Positions 1-8,865 of a stretch of DNA of 64,000 bases are shown here, in pieces (within the stretch, counting starts at the first letter, position 1; every line of letters begins with the position of its first letter). Source of the stretch: Nitrospira sp. UBA6493 (GTDB taxonomy: Bacteria; Nitrospirota; Nitrospiria; Nitrospirales; Nitrospiraceae); contig DJMJ01000024.1 of NCBI GenBank assembly GCA_002435325.1, positions 5,170 to 69,169 on the forward strand, written 5' to 3'. A program made the position numbers and the translations under genes. The notes beneath the pieces were generated by a model that had not been told where the DNA came from, made no database searches, and saw only the letters and a program-made list of their open reading frames with translations.

Positions 1-371
1 GACACGCCCTTCATCATCGACAGCGTTTCAATCGCATTGTAGCGAATCCGCGGGCTCGGCATCGTGAGCGCCTTTACCAATACCGGGATCGACGGCTCAC
101 CGAGATGGACGAACTCTCCCATGGCCCAAAACTCCTGCTTGCCCTCCAGAAGCGGCAGGAGCGCTTCGGCTCGTTTAATCTCTTCTGGAGTAAGCGGATT
201 CGTATTCGGCGGCACCGAGACATCCGGCACATCCTGCGCCTTTGGCGGCGCTTCATACGGAATTTGTGCCAAAACTATGGGCGCCTGCCGCAACGACTCC
301 CCAAACGCAGTCCCGCTGCCGCACAGAGTCACCGCACTCAAAATTACACTGACAATGTAAGAACTTTTCAC
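1..371 (-). CDS. HEAT-repeat-like exported protein, 3' part cut by window edge
   Basis: The reading frame starts at a GTG (371-369) preceded by a GAGGGAG ribosome site and runs off the left edge of the window. The N-terminus (VKSSYIVSVILSAVTLCGSG) looks like a signal peptide. It is followed by a Pro-rich stretch and then by helical text ending LVKALTMPSPRIRYNAIETL, which resembles the alpha-alpha hairpin of a HEAT or PBS-lyase repeat. It lies 15 bases downstream of the RND pump gene on the same strand, so it is probably the fourth gene of the efflux operon. Its exact job is unknown. A scaffold or accessory role in the periplasm is only an inference. Confidence 0.6.
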   Translation of the reverse strand, partial: MKSSYIVSVILSAVTLCGSGTAFGESLRQAPIVLAQIPYEAPPKAQDVPDVSVPPNTNPLTPEEIKRAEALLPLLEGKQEFWAMGEFVHLGEPSIPVLVKALTMPSPRIRYNAIETLSMMKGV

Positions 372-386
372 AGGCTCCCTCTCCTT

Positions 387-3300
387 TCAGACCGACTCGT
401 CGGCACGTTCGTCCACTTCTTCGGCTTCGCTTCGATGCACCACTTCATACAACACCGGAAGGACGACTAAAATCAAGAATGCGGCCGTCAACATCCCACC
501 CACCACCACACGCGCCAGCGGCTTTTGCGCTTGCGATCCGATACCGGTCGCCAACGCGGCCGGCAATAGACCGATCGCCGCTCCCAACGTCGCCATCAAG
601 ATGGGACGCATCTGCATATCGGCTCCCTTCCGCACCGCCTCGCGAAGCGTTTCCCCTGTTCGTCGAAACTCTTCAATGCGCGAAATGAGCAAGACGCCGC
701 CGAGAATCGCCACTCCCAACGTTGAAATAACTCCCACCGCCGCAGAAATACTAAAATTGGTGTTTGTCATCACCAAGGCCAGCACTCCGCCGACAAGCGC
801 GAACGGAACCGTCGAGAGCACCAACAGCGCATTCTTCAACGAATCGAATGTCGAGTAGAGCAGGAACAGAATGATCAGCAGGCTGATCGGAACGATCTTC
901 GCCAACCGCTTCTGCTCGTCCTTCAATTGATCATACTGCCCGGCCCATTCCATTCGATACCGTTCCGGCAGACTCACCTCTTTCGCCATGCGCGCCTGCG
1001 CCTCTTCGACCGTGCTTTGAAGATCGCGGTCCCGCACGCTGAACTTGATGGCGATATACCGCTCGTTGTTTTCTCGATAAATAATGAACGCCCCCGTCTG
1101 CGTGGTAATGTTGGCCACCTGCTTCAGCGGGATGCGGGCCCCATCCGGCGTGCTCACGAGAATATTCCCGATGGACTCCACATCCTGGCGGAACTCCGGC
1201 AGAAAGCGCACCACGAGATCAAACAACCGCTCGCCTTCATAGACCTGGGTAACGGCCTGGCCACCCACCGCCGCTTGCACCACGGCATTGACATCGGCCA
1301 CTTGCAAGCCGTATCGGGCACTGGCCTCGCGATCCACCTGAATCAGCAAATTGGGCTGGCCAACGAGCCGGAACACTCCGAGATCTTTCACGCCGCGAAT
1401 CTGCTGCATCACCTGCTCGACTTCCACCGCCTTGGCTTCCATCGTCTTGAGATCGGTGCCGAACAGCTTGATCGAATTTTCACCTTTGACCCCGGACATG
1501 GCCTCTTCCACATTATCCTGAATGACCTGGGAAAAATTGAAGATCACGCCCGGGATATTTTTCAGCTTCCCCTCGATCTCCTCAATCAAGGCCTCCTTGC
1601 TCAATCCCGGACGCCACTCGTCCTGCGACTTCAAGTTGGCTAAAAACTCGGCGTTAAAAAAGCTGGTTGGGTCAGTCCCGTCATCTGGCCGGCCAAGCTG
1701 GGACACAATCGTCGTGATTTCCGGCGACTCTTTGAACAGGCGCCGGATCTCCCCTGTCAGGCGGGCGGCTTGATCGAACGAGATATCCACCGGCATCGTG
1801 GCGCGCACCCAGAGATTACCCTCTTCAAGGGCCGGCATAAACTCACCCCCGAGGAACCGCAAGGCCACCATCGTCACGAGCAAAGCGCCACCCGCAAAGC
1901 TGAGCACAACCGCACGATGGGTTAAGGCCCAATCAAGCGTCCCCAGATACACGCGGCGCACGCTTCGCACCACCACGGTATCGGCCTCACTGATCTTGCC
2001 GCGCAGCAAAAACGAGCACAACACGGGCGCCAGGGTAAACGCCATCAAGAGCGCCCCCAGCAACGCAAAACCATAGGTGATCGACATGGGCGCAAAGATT
2101 TTTCCAGGCACGCCGGTCATCGTGAAGAGCGGAATGAACGCCACCACAATGATCGCGGTCGACGAGAAGATCGGCCGGCCCACCTGCCGCGCCGCGCGGA
2201 TAATCTGCTGGTGCGTCGTCAAACCCTGCACTTTGCCATGCGCCAGATGGAAGAAAATGCTCTCCACCATGACCAGTGTCGCATCGACGATAATTCCGAA
2301 ATCGATCGACCCGAGCGAGATTAAATTGGCCGACTGCCCGATCAGAATCATCGCGGAGAAGGTAAACAGGAGCGACAGCGGAATCGTCAGCGCCACAATC
2401 AATGCGGCGCGGAAATGCCCTAGGAACACCACCAGAATCACGAACACCAGCACCATGCCGCTAATCAGAATATCCGTCACCGTTTCTACGGTGGTGTGGA
2501 TCAGCTTCGTACGGTCATAGAACGTCTTGATCTTCACTCCTTCCGGCAATTTCCAGGAATTCAACTCCTCGACTTTAGCGCGCACCTTGTCCAATACCGG
2601 CAGGGCTTTGTACCCGCGCTGCAGCAACACAACGCCTTCGACTACGTCATCCCGGTCGTCGATCCCGACCTTGCCCAGCCGCACCTGATGCCCGACTGAC
2701 ACTCGCCCCAACGTGTTGATATAGATCGGCGTCCCGTCTTTTTCCGCCACCACCACATTTTCAATGTCTTCCAGCCGATTGATAAGGCCGAGCCCCCGGA
2801 TATTATAATTCTGCGCCCCGATCGTCAGATAATTACCGCCTACGTTGGCATTGCTGTTCGTGAGTGCCGTCATCACTTGTGAGAGACTGACGCCATAACT
2901 GATCAGTTTTCCCGGATCGATTTCGACATGGTATTCTTTCGTCGTCCCGCCGAAGGCTGTGACATCGACCACCCCGGGGATCCGTTTAAACTCCCGCCGC
3001 ACCTGCCAGTCCTGAATCGTCTTGAGCGTCGTCAGGTCGGTCCCGTCGCCCGTCAGCTCATAGCGGAAAATCTCCGCAATGGCCCACCAGGGAGATAGTG
3101 CAGGTTCCGCCCCTGGCGGGAGTTGAACCGTCCCGATCCTGTTGAGCACTTCCTGGCGATCCCGGAACATCTCCGTGTCGAAATCGAAATAGACTTTGAT
3201 GTCACTCAAACCGAAGATCGACAAGGACCGGATATCCGTAAGCCCCGGCATCCCGTTCAACGCCACTTCGAGGGGAATCGTGATCTGGCGTTCGACCTCC

Positions 3301-3476
3301 TCCGCCGACCAGCCGGGATGCTGCGTGATCAGTTCCACCATCGGCGGGGAGGGGTCAGGATAGGCGACGATGTCCAGCAGGTGAAAGGCGTAGAGCCCGC
3401 CGAAGAGCAGCATCACCCCCAGCGCACACAGGAGGAACCGCTGAACCAGCGAGATCTCAACGAGACGAGTAATCAT
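387..3476 (-). CDS. Heavy-metal RND efflux pump, CzcA/CusA family
   Basis: Inner-membrane proton/metal antiporter of the tripartite heavy-metal efflux (HME-RND) class. At 1029 residues it has the normal family length and begins directly with the first membrane helix (about residues 12-32). The transmembrane helix 4 signature IDFGIIVDATLVMVES carries the acidic residues D392, D398 and E405, which in CzcA-type pumps form the proton relay. The porter repeat is visible in GGQAVTQVYEGERLFD. The overall motif set is closest to CzcA (Zn/Co/Cd), but CusA (Cu/Ag) cannot be excluded from sequence alone. It is third in an operon after the outer-membrane factor and adaptor, with a 47-base gap to the adaptor gene. 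Family assignment is firm; the metal is not. Confidence 0.93.
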   Translation of the reverse strand: MITRLVEISLVQRFLLCALGVMLLFGGLYAFHLLDIVAYPDPSPPMVELITQHPGWSAEEVERQITIPLEVALNGMPGLTDIRSLSIFGLSDIKVYFDFDTEMFRDRQEVLNRIGTVQLPPGAEPALSPWWAIAEIFRYELTGDGTDLTTLKTIQDWQVRREFKRIPGVVDVTAFGGTTKEYHVEIDPGKLISYGVSLSQVMTALTNSNANVGGNYLTIGAQNYNIRGLGLINRLEDIENVVVAEKDGTPIYINTLGRVSVGHQVRLGKVGIDDRDDVVEGVVLLQRGYKALPVLDKVRAKVEELNSWKLPEGVKIKTFYDRTKLIHTTVETVTDILISGMVLVFVILVVFLGHFRAALIVALTIPLSLLFTFSAMILIGQSANLISLGSIDFGIIVDATLVMVESIFFHLAHGKVQGLTTHQQIIRAARQVGRPIFSSTAIIVVAFIPLFTMTGVPGKIFAPMSITYGFALLGALLMAFTLAPVLCSFLLRGKISEADTVVVRSVRRVYLGTLDWALTHRAVVLSFAGGALLVTMVALRFLGGEFMPALEEGNLWVRATMPVDISFDQAARLTGEIRRLFKESPEITTIVSQLGRPDDGTDPTSFFNAEFLANLKSQDEWRPGLSKEALIEEIEGKLKNIPGVIFNFSQVIQDNVEEAMSGVKGENSIKLFGTDLKTMEAKAVEVEQVMQQIRGVKDLGVFRLVGQPNLLIQVDREASARYGLQVADVNAVVQAAVGGQAVTQVYEGERLFDLVVRFLPEFRQDVESIGNILVSTPDGARIPLKQVANITTQTGAFIIYRENNERYIAIKFSVRDRDLQSTVEEAQARMAKEVSLPERYRMEWAGQYDQLKDEQKRLAKIVPISLLIILFLLYSTFDSLKNALLVLSTVPFALVGGVLALVMTNTNFSISAAVGVISTLGVAILGGVLLISRIEEFRRTGETLREAVRKGADMQMRPILMATLGAAIGLLPAALATGIGSQAQKPLARVVVGGMLTAAFLILVVLPVLYEVVHRSEAEEVDERADESV

Positions 3477-3523
3477 CGATACGTAAAACCTACGGAGCCG
3501 TTCGGAAGGTCGTCCACTCGAAT

Positions 3524-4678
3524 TTAGAAACCTTTAACTTCTTGGCCCTTGATCAGCACCGCCCCTTTGGTGACGATTCGCTGCCCGCGGGTAAGGCCTT
3601 CGAGCACCCGGACTTGCTCAGGGGAAATATTGGCGATTTTGACTTCGCGCTTCACGTACCGGTTCTGTTCTTCCACCACGTACACGAATTGCTTGCCATC
3701 CGATTCCAAGACCGCTTCTCTGGGAACCACGATAAACTGCGATGCCTCTCCCACATCCAAATGCAGACGGGCAAACATCTCCGGCTTCAACTTATGCGCC
3801 TCGTTGTTCACCCAAGCCCGCACCTTGATCGTCCTGGTTGCCGGATCGACCACATCGCCGATTGCCGCCAGTGTCGCTGGAAAATCGATGCCGGGATAGG
3901 CTTCAACGCTCACACGGGCAAACTGGCCTTCTTTGACCAGCGCCAGATCCCGCTCATAAAGATCGGCCAAGACCTGCAACATGTCCAGATCGGCAACCGT
4001 AAACAGCACCTGCGAGGGGTCGCCCCCTACGGACTGGCCCGGCGTCACCGCCCGTTCCACGACCACACCGGTGAGGGAACTCTTCATTTCAAAACGCGAC
4101 GTAATTTTCTGTTTGTCGAGCGGCTTGGTCAATTCCTCAGCCGGCACCCGGAGCGACAACAATCGCTCTTTTGCCCGACGGAATTCCGCCCGAGCCTTCA
4201 CCAACTCATTCTCCGCCTGTTTCAGGTCTTTGAGCGGCATCGCTTTGTTTTCGTACAGGTCCTTCGCCAGCTCATGCGCCCTGGTGGCATATTGGAGATC
4301 GGAATCCTCTTTCACATATTCCGAATAGGCCTGAGCAATATCGGGACTATCGACCACCAGCAAGACATCGCCCGCCTTGACACGATCGCCGAGGTGGACC
4401 CGCACTTCGACAACCCGGCCCTGCAAGGGTGACGAAATTTTGGAATAGCGATCTTCGCCGTAGGCCACTTTCCCGGACAGGGTCAACGCTTGATGCGACG
4501 AACTGAAATCGACGACGGCCGTCTCCACTCGGGCTTGCGCGTCTCGCGGCGCTCCCACCGATGGAGGAGCCGCCACCGTCGCAGCCTCAGTTGGGGCGGG
4601 ATGATCCGTCCTCCCGCAGGCCGAACAGGTCAATACCGCCACCGCCAGCATGAGAGACGCCATCCCCACAGAGGTCAT
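3524..4678 (-). CDS. Efflux adaptor (membrane fusion protein), CzcB/CusB type
   Basis: Periplasmic adaptor of 384 residues linking the RND pump to the outer-membrane channel. The N-terminus is hydrophobic and ends in AVLTCSAC, a plausible lipobox with Cys21 as the lipidated residue. The barrel-sandwich/lipoyl half-motif is seen in GRVVEVRVHLGDRVKAGDVL, followed by a long alpha-helical hairpin (about residues 115-185) rich in Ala, Glu and Lys. The second lipoyl half and beta-barrel follow (SSLTGVVVERAVTPGQSVGG). Its ATG overlaps the stop of the upstream outer-membrane factor gene by four bases, indicating translational coupling. No His/Met-rich metal-binding tail is visible. Confidence 0.92.
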   Translation of the reverse strand: MTSVGMASLMLAVAVLTCSACGRTDHPAPTEAATVAAPPSVGAPRDAQARVETAVVDFSSSHQALTLSGKVAYGEDRYSKISSPLQGRVVEVRVHLGDRVKAGDVLLVVDSPDIAQAYSEYVKEDSDLQYATRAHELAKDLYENKAMPLKDLKQAENELVKARAEFRRAKERLLSLRVPAEELTKPLDKQKITSRFEMKSSLTGVVVERAVTPGQSVGGDPSQVLFTVADLDMLQVLADLYERDLALVKEGQFARVSVEAYPGIDFPATLAAIGDVVDPATRTIKVRAWVNNEAHKLKPEMFARLHLDVGEASQFIVVPREAVLESDGKQFVYVVEEQNRYVKREVKIANISPEQVRVLEGLTRGQRIVTKGAVLIKGQEVKGF

Positions 4679-6039
4679 AGAATCTCCTGCCCCACGGCAC
4701 TCTGTAATTGAATCACGTTGCGCTGATAGTTGAAAAGCGCCTCGAAATAATTCTGCTGAATCGTGCGCGACGTTCTCGCCGCATCGAGCAGGTCGAGAAT
4801 GGTCGCGCCGCCCCGCTCATAGGCCCGTTCGACAATGGTCAATGTCGAGCGCGCATCGTCCAGCACCCCGCCCAAAAAAGCTTCAACCAGCCGTCTACTC
4901 TGCATCAGATTCTTGTAGGCGACGTCCACTTCGTTTTCGACCTGATTGAGCGTCTTATTCAAATCCGCCTCGGCGCTCTGTACCGCGACCTCCGCTTGCA
5001 TGATACCGCCCTGATTTCGGTTGAATAACGGCAAGGGCACCCCGAGACTGAGCGCCACCTGCCCAGGATTGTCGGGCCCTCTGGCACCCTGCACCGCATA
5101 CCCGCCGCCGATGGTGACATCTGGAATCCGGTAGGCCTTTGCCAGCTTCAGATCGGCCTCCCGTTGAGAAAAGACCAACCGTTTCATCCGCACATCGGCA
5201 CGCGCCTCCAGCGCCACCGTGCGCAGACGGCCGATATCTGGATCGATCCGCTTGTAATCGAACTCGGAGGTCAATTCAAGCTGGGTGGCTGGAGAAAGGC
5301 GGAGGAGCTGCCGGAGGTCGGCACGCGCCGTGTCGCTCTCCTGAATGCCCTGAATGACTTGGGACTGAAAATCGATGAACTGCAACCGGATGCGAATCAA
5401 ATCGACTTCCGCGATATAGCCCTTCTTGAACCGGATGGTATTGATCTCGAGAATGCGGGAAAACCGGTCCCGATTCTCCTCGGCCAGCGTCAACCGGCGA
5501 TGGGCCAATTGGATGCGATGGTAGGAATCTTTCACCGTAAAGCTAAGCTGCCGCACGGCATCTTCAAATGCAGCCTCAGCCGATTGTGTCCCAAAGTCAG
5601 CGCTTTCGATTCGATAGCCACGCTTGCCGGCCAGTTCGAATAACTGCTGAACTTGGACGATGACCGCCCCGCTGTTCCCCATCGTTCTGCCCTGGGTAAA
5701 CGAGCTCAGCGTTCCAATCGACGCCACCGGGTTGGGAAAGAGCTTCGCCGTGATCTGCTGCCCTTTAGCCGATTCGACCCCGAATTTCGCCATTAACAGA
5801 TCGAGGTTCTGGCGCAAAAATAATGCGACTGCCTCGTCGAGGCTCAGGCGAAGCGCGGATAGTGTAGCAGAGAAAGCCGGGGTCTTGACTGGACTATCGG
5901 TTGCCGCGACGATCGTTTGTCCTGACGCAGGATTAGAGCCGATCCCCAACGCGAGGAGAACGACCACTCCCCGGAAGAGGTGTCCTGCACCACTACGCAG
6001 ATATCGGGCTAAATTCGTAATACGCACTCCCCCACACAT
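4675..6039 (-). CDS. Outer-membrane efflux channel, CzcC/TolC family
   Basis: TolC-type outer-membrane factor. Two repeated OEP halves are recognisable, each with long helices (LSLDEAVALFLRQNLDLLMA near the start; TILDLLDAARTSRTIQQNYF near the end). A signal peptide is present (LFRGVVVLLALGIGSNPASG). The open frame extends upstream to a GTG at 6084, but a strong promoter -10 box sits at 6089-6094. That GTG would lie at or before the transcription start, so I place the start at the ATG at 6039 (454 residues). A GGGGGAG run lies just inside, so the exact start remains uncertain. It is first in the operon and overlaps the adaptor gene by four bases. Confidence 0.88.
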   Translation of the reverse strand: MCGGVRITNLARYLRSGAGHLFRGVVVLLALGIGSNPASGQTIVAATDSPVKTPAFSATLSALRLSLDEAVALFLRQNLDLLMAKFGVESAKGQQITAKLFPNPVASIGTLSSFTQGRTMGNSGAVIVQVQQLFELAGKRGYRIESADFGTQSAEAAFEDAVRQLSFTVKDSYHRIQLAHRRLTLAEENRDRFSRILEINTIRFKKGYIAEVDLIRIRLQFIDFQSQVIQGIQESDTARADLRQLLRLSPATQLELTSEFDYKRIDPDIGRLRTVALEARADVRMKRLVFSQREADLKLAKAYRIPDVTIGGGYAVQGARGPDNPGQVALSLGVPLPLFNRNQGGIMQAEVAVQSAEADLNKTLNQVENEVDVAYKNLMQSRRLVEAFLGGVLDDARSTLTIVERAYERGGATILDLLDAARTSRTIQQNYFEALFNYQRNVIQLQSAVGQEIL

Positions 6040-6088
6040 GTCCGGTGAACCGCGGCAGAGAGGCTGATAGAGGAAGCAAGACACTCAT

Positions 6089-6116
6089 ATTATACTGGTT
6101 TCATAGGCACTTGCAA
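6089..6116 (-). promoter_or_regulatory. Sigma-70 promoter of the metal efflux operon
   Basis: On the minus strand there is TTGCAA (6116-6111), a 16-base spacer and a perfect TATAAT (6094-6089). It lies directly upstream of the outer-membrane factor gene. TTGCAA is itself palindromic. No MerR-type 19-20 base spacer is seen, so constitutive or repressor-type control is more likely than MerR control. This is an inference. Confidence 0.65.
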
Positions 6117-6134
6117 CGACATCACGGAATCGGA

Positions 6135-7205
6135 TTATTGCATTTTGAGTTCCGTCCAGGCCCGGTCATAGAGGCGCATCGCCTTCCCGACATCCGTCAT
6201 CCATTCCAATCGCGGTATCAATTCGACCGGGGGGTAGATGGCAGAATTCTCCAGAACATCTTGCTTCACGAACGCCCGCGCCTCCCGATTGGAAACCGCG
6301 AACAGGAGCCGCTCGGAGGTGGCCGCAGCCACTCGGGCATCGATCAAATAATTGACAAATGTCATCGCCAGCGCTTTTCGCGTCGAAGATCGAAGGACGA
6401 CCAGGCAATCCGCCCAGATCGTTCCCCCTTCCTTCGGCACCACGTAGCGAATCGACGGCCGGTCGGCCATCGCCCGCGCCACAGGGCCTCCCCAGCCCTG
6501 TGCCAGGACAACATCTCCGGAGGCCAGCAGTTGTGCGTAATTATCACTGGCGTATGTCTTCACCAGCGGTTTTTGGGCGATCAGTTTCTGCTTCGCCGCC
6601 TCAATCACCAAAGGATCCGTGGTATTCATCGATTGCCCCATCAACCGCAGCACCGCCCCAAACACCTCCCGCTGGTCGTTCAACATGCTGATCCTTCCCC
6701 GATACCGGTCATCCCACAATACCGCCCAGCTGTCCGGCGGACTCGTCACCACATCGGAATCATATCCGATTCCCACCGTTCCCCAGAGATACGGCACGGA
6801 ATAGCGATGCGACGGGTCAAAGGCGAGATGCTGCAACTGCGCTTCGAGCGACGCCAGATTGGGAACGGCCGCTGCATCCAATTCGGCCAATAGACCCTGC
6901 GCCGCCATGATGGACACCATGAAATCGGAGGGCACCGTCACATCGTAGCCGGAACCTCCGCCTTGGAGCTTCGCCAGCAACTCTTCATTGCTGCCGAAGG
7001 TATCGACGATCACCTTCGCCCCATGCGCACGCTCGAACTCCCGGATCAACTCGGGGCTGACATAGTCCGACCAGGTGAGGTAATGCAGTGTGTGCGCCGA
7101 CGCGCCCTGCGCCTGCGTTCCCGCGTCGGGCGCCCGATCGCAGGCCGCCAGAGCAATGAAACTGAAGACCGAGAGCAGCACGATTTGGACTTTCATCATG
7201 CGCAC
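6135..7205 (-). CDS. potD: Spermidine/putrescine ABC transporter, substrate-binding lipoprotein
   Basis: Periplasmic polyamine-binding protein of the PotD/PotF family, 356 residues (an internal ATG four codons in is an alternative start). The N-terminus ends in IALAAC, a lipobox, so it is probably membrane-tethered. Family landmarks include YLTWSDYVSPELIREFE at the mature N-terminus, VIVDTFGSNEELLAKL, and YDVTVPSDFMVSIMA, followed by a two-lobe type II binding-protein layout. It is the last gene of a four-gene operon, two bases after potC. Polyamine specificity is inferred from family and context; other short cationic substrates are possible. Confidence 0.9.
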   Translation of the reverse strand: MRMMKVQIVLLSVFSFIALAACDRAPDAGTQAQGASAHTLHYLTWSDYVSPELIREFERAHGAKVIVDTFGSNEELLAKLQGGGSGYDVTVPSDFMVSIMAAQGLLAELDAAAVPNLASLEAQLQHLAFDPSHRYSVPYLWGTVGIGYDSDVVTSPPDSWAVLWDDRYRGRISMLNDQREVFGAVLRLMGQSMNTTDPLVIEAAKQKLIAQKPLVKTYASDNYAQLLASGDVVLAQGWGGPVARAMADRPSIRYVVPKEGGTIWADCLVVLRSSTRKALAMTFVNYLIDARVAAATSERLLFAVSNREARAFVKQDVLENSAIYPPVELIPRLEWMTDVGKAMRLYDRAWTELKMQ

Positions 7206-7207
7206 CT

Positions 7208-7975
7208 CTACCGGCGCTGGAACAACAGTGACAGTCCGACCAGCCCCATGGAGGCCATCACCAGCACCGCCGAGAGCGCATTGATTTCCGGGGAGACGCC
7301 GGACTTGATCATCGAATAGACCTTCAGCGGCAAGGTCGTCGCGCCGGGCCCTGCCACAAAGAAGGTAACGATGAAGTCATCGAGGGAAATCGTGAAGGTC
7401 AGCAGCATGGCGCCGAGAAGAGCCGGGAAGAGCAGCGGAAGCGTGATCCGCCGAAATCCCTGCCAGGGTGTCGCACCCAGATCGTACGCCGCTTCGAGCA
7501 GCCGGGGGTCGAGCTTCTGAAGCCGCGCGCGAATGATAACGATCGCCACCGGAAGATTGAACGCGGCATGGCCGATCATGACCGTCGCCAGACTCAGCGG
7601 CATCTGCAGCACAACAAACAGCATGAGAAGCGCGACCCCCATCATCACTTCGGGAATCACCAACGGCAGAAGGAATATCGGTTCCAAAAATCCACGCCAG
7701 CGTGACCGGATCCGCTCCAACCCCATCGCCGCCGGCACTCCGAGCAACAGGACGATGACCGTTGATATTCCCGCCACCAGCAGGCTATTGCCCGTCGCAG
7801 TCCGCAGGGCCTCGTCCCGCCATAACATCTCGTACCACTGCCAGGAGACCCCTTGCCACGTCGCAGACAGACGTGAGGCATTCAACGAAAACACCATGAG
7901 GACGGCGATCGGCAAATAGAGAAAGGCCAGCCCAAGCACACTGAACGACCGCAGCCAGCCACCCTGGTTTCTCAT
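7208..7975 (-). CDS. potC: Spermidine/putrescine ABC transporter permease PotC
   Basis: Inner-membrane permease of 255 residues with six predicted helices. The cytoplasmic EAA loop that docks on the ATPase is clear: EAAYDLGATPWQGFRRITLP. A second family mark is the segment SLDDFIVTFFVAGPGATTLP. Its ATG overlaps the potB stop (ATGA), and it is followed after two bases by potD. It forms the heterodimeric channel with PotB. Confidence 0.93.
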   Translation of the reverse strand: MRNQGGWLRSFSVLGLAFLYLPIAVLMVFSLNASRLSATWQGVSWQWYEMLWRDEALRTATGNSLLVAGISTVIVLLLGVPAAMGLERIRSRWRGFLEPIFLLPLVIPEVMMGVALLMLFVVLQMPLSLATVMIGHAAFNLPVAIVIIRARLQKLDPRLLEAAYDLGATPWQGFRRITLPLLFPALLGAMLLTFTISLDDFIVTFFVAGPGATTLPLKVYSMIKSGVSPEINALSAVLVMASMGLVGLSLLFQRR

Positions 7976-8865
7976 GACGCCCTCCGTTTGCCATCCGCCG
8001 CCGATTGCGCCCTGAAATACCAGATCATCGCTCCCATCACGAGCGCCATCAGCACCATGGAGAGCGCCGACCCCAGCGGCCAGTCCCGGGCAATAAGGTA
8101 TTCATGCTGGATCAGATTGCCCACCATCATGCTTCTGGCTCCGCCCAGCAGATCCGGCGTGATAAACGCCCCAAGCGAGGGGATAAACACCAGCACACAG
8201 CCGGCCACGATGCCGGGCTTCGTAAGCGGGACCAGGACCCGGCGGAAAACCGACCATCGATCCGCATAAAGGTCCCAGGCCGCTTCGATGAGCGAACGAT
8301 CAACCCGTTCAATCGCCGCATAGAGCGGCAAGATCATGAACGGAAGATAGCCATAGACAAGGCCGAGCACCACTGCGGTGTTTGAATAGAGGATCTCGAT
8401 GGGAGCCGAGATCAGGCCGAGTTTCAGCAGCACGGTATTCATGAGGCCCTCGGTCCTCAGAATGAAGATCCAGGCATAGGTCCGCACGAGAAAGTTGGTC
8501 CAGAAAGGGACCATGACCAGGACCAGCCACACCGCCTGGCGCCGTGGCGACAGCCGGGCGATATAATAAGCCAAGGGAAAACCCATCGCGAGACAGATGA
8601 TCGTGGTCAGCGACGCCAGCAGGAGGGATTGCCCGAAGATCCGACCATACAGAGCATGCAGCAGATCGCGGTAATTGTCCAGACTGAAGTCCCAGACGAT
8701 CCCGCCATAGGTGCCGCGCGTGGCACAGCTCACGAGGAAAATGACGGAGAGAGGAAGTAGGCAAAAGAAAACCGTCCACAATACACCCGGGGCTAGCAAC
8801 CACGCCGTAGCGTTACCGTCGGCTTCCTTCCGAGCCTTACGTGCTATCGCCGATGGCGCCATCAT
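7972..8865 (-). CDS. potB: Spermidine/putrescine ABC transporter permease PotB
   Basis: Inner-membrane permease, partner of PotC. I take the ATG at 8865 (297 residues) because it forms an ATGA overlap with the potA stop; a longer frame to 8901 would run 40 bases into potA. A second ATG follows directly. Visible marks are a first helix at AWLLAPGVLWTVFFCLLPLS and the EAA loop EAAWDLYADRWSVFRRVLVP. A later segment, GAFITPDLLGGARSMMVGNL, is typical of PotB. All four transporter genes are coupled by overlaps or near-contacts. Confidence 0.92.
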   Translation of the reverse strand: MMAPSAIARKARKEADGNATAWLLAPGVLWTVFFCLLPLSVIFLVSCATRGTYGGIVWDFSLDNYRDLLHALYGRIFGQSLLLASLTTIICLAMGFPLAYYIARLSPRRQAVWLVLVMVPFWTNFLVRTYAWIFILRTEGLMNTVLLKLGLISAPIEILYSNTAVVLGLVYGYLPFMILPLYAAIERVDRSLIEAAWDLYADRWSVFRRVLVPLTKPGIVAGCVLVFIPSLGAFITPDLLGGARSMMVGNLIQHEYLIARDWPLGSALSMVLMALVMGAMIWYFRAQSAADGKRRAS

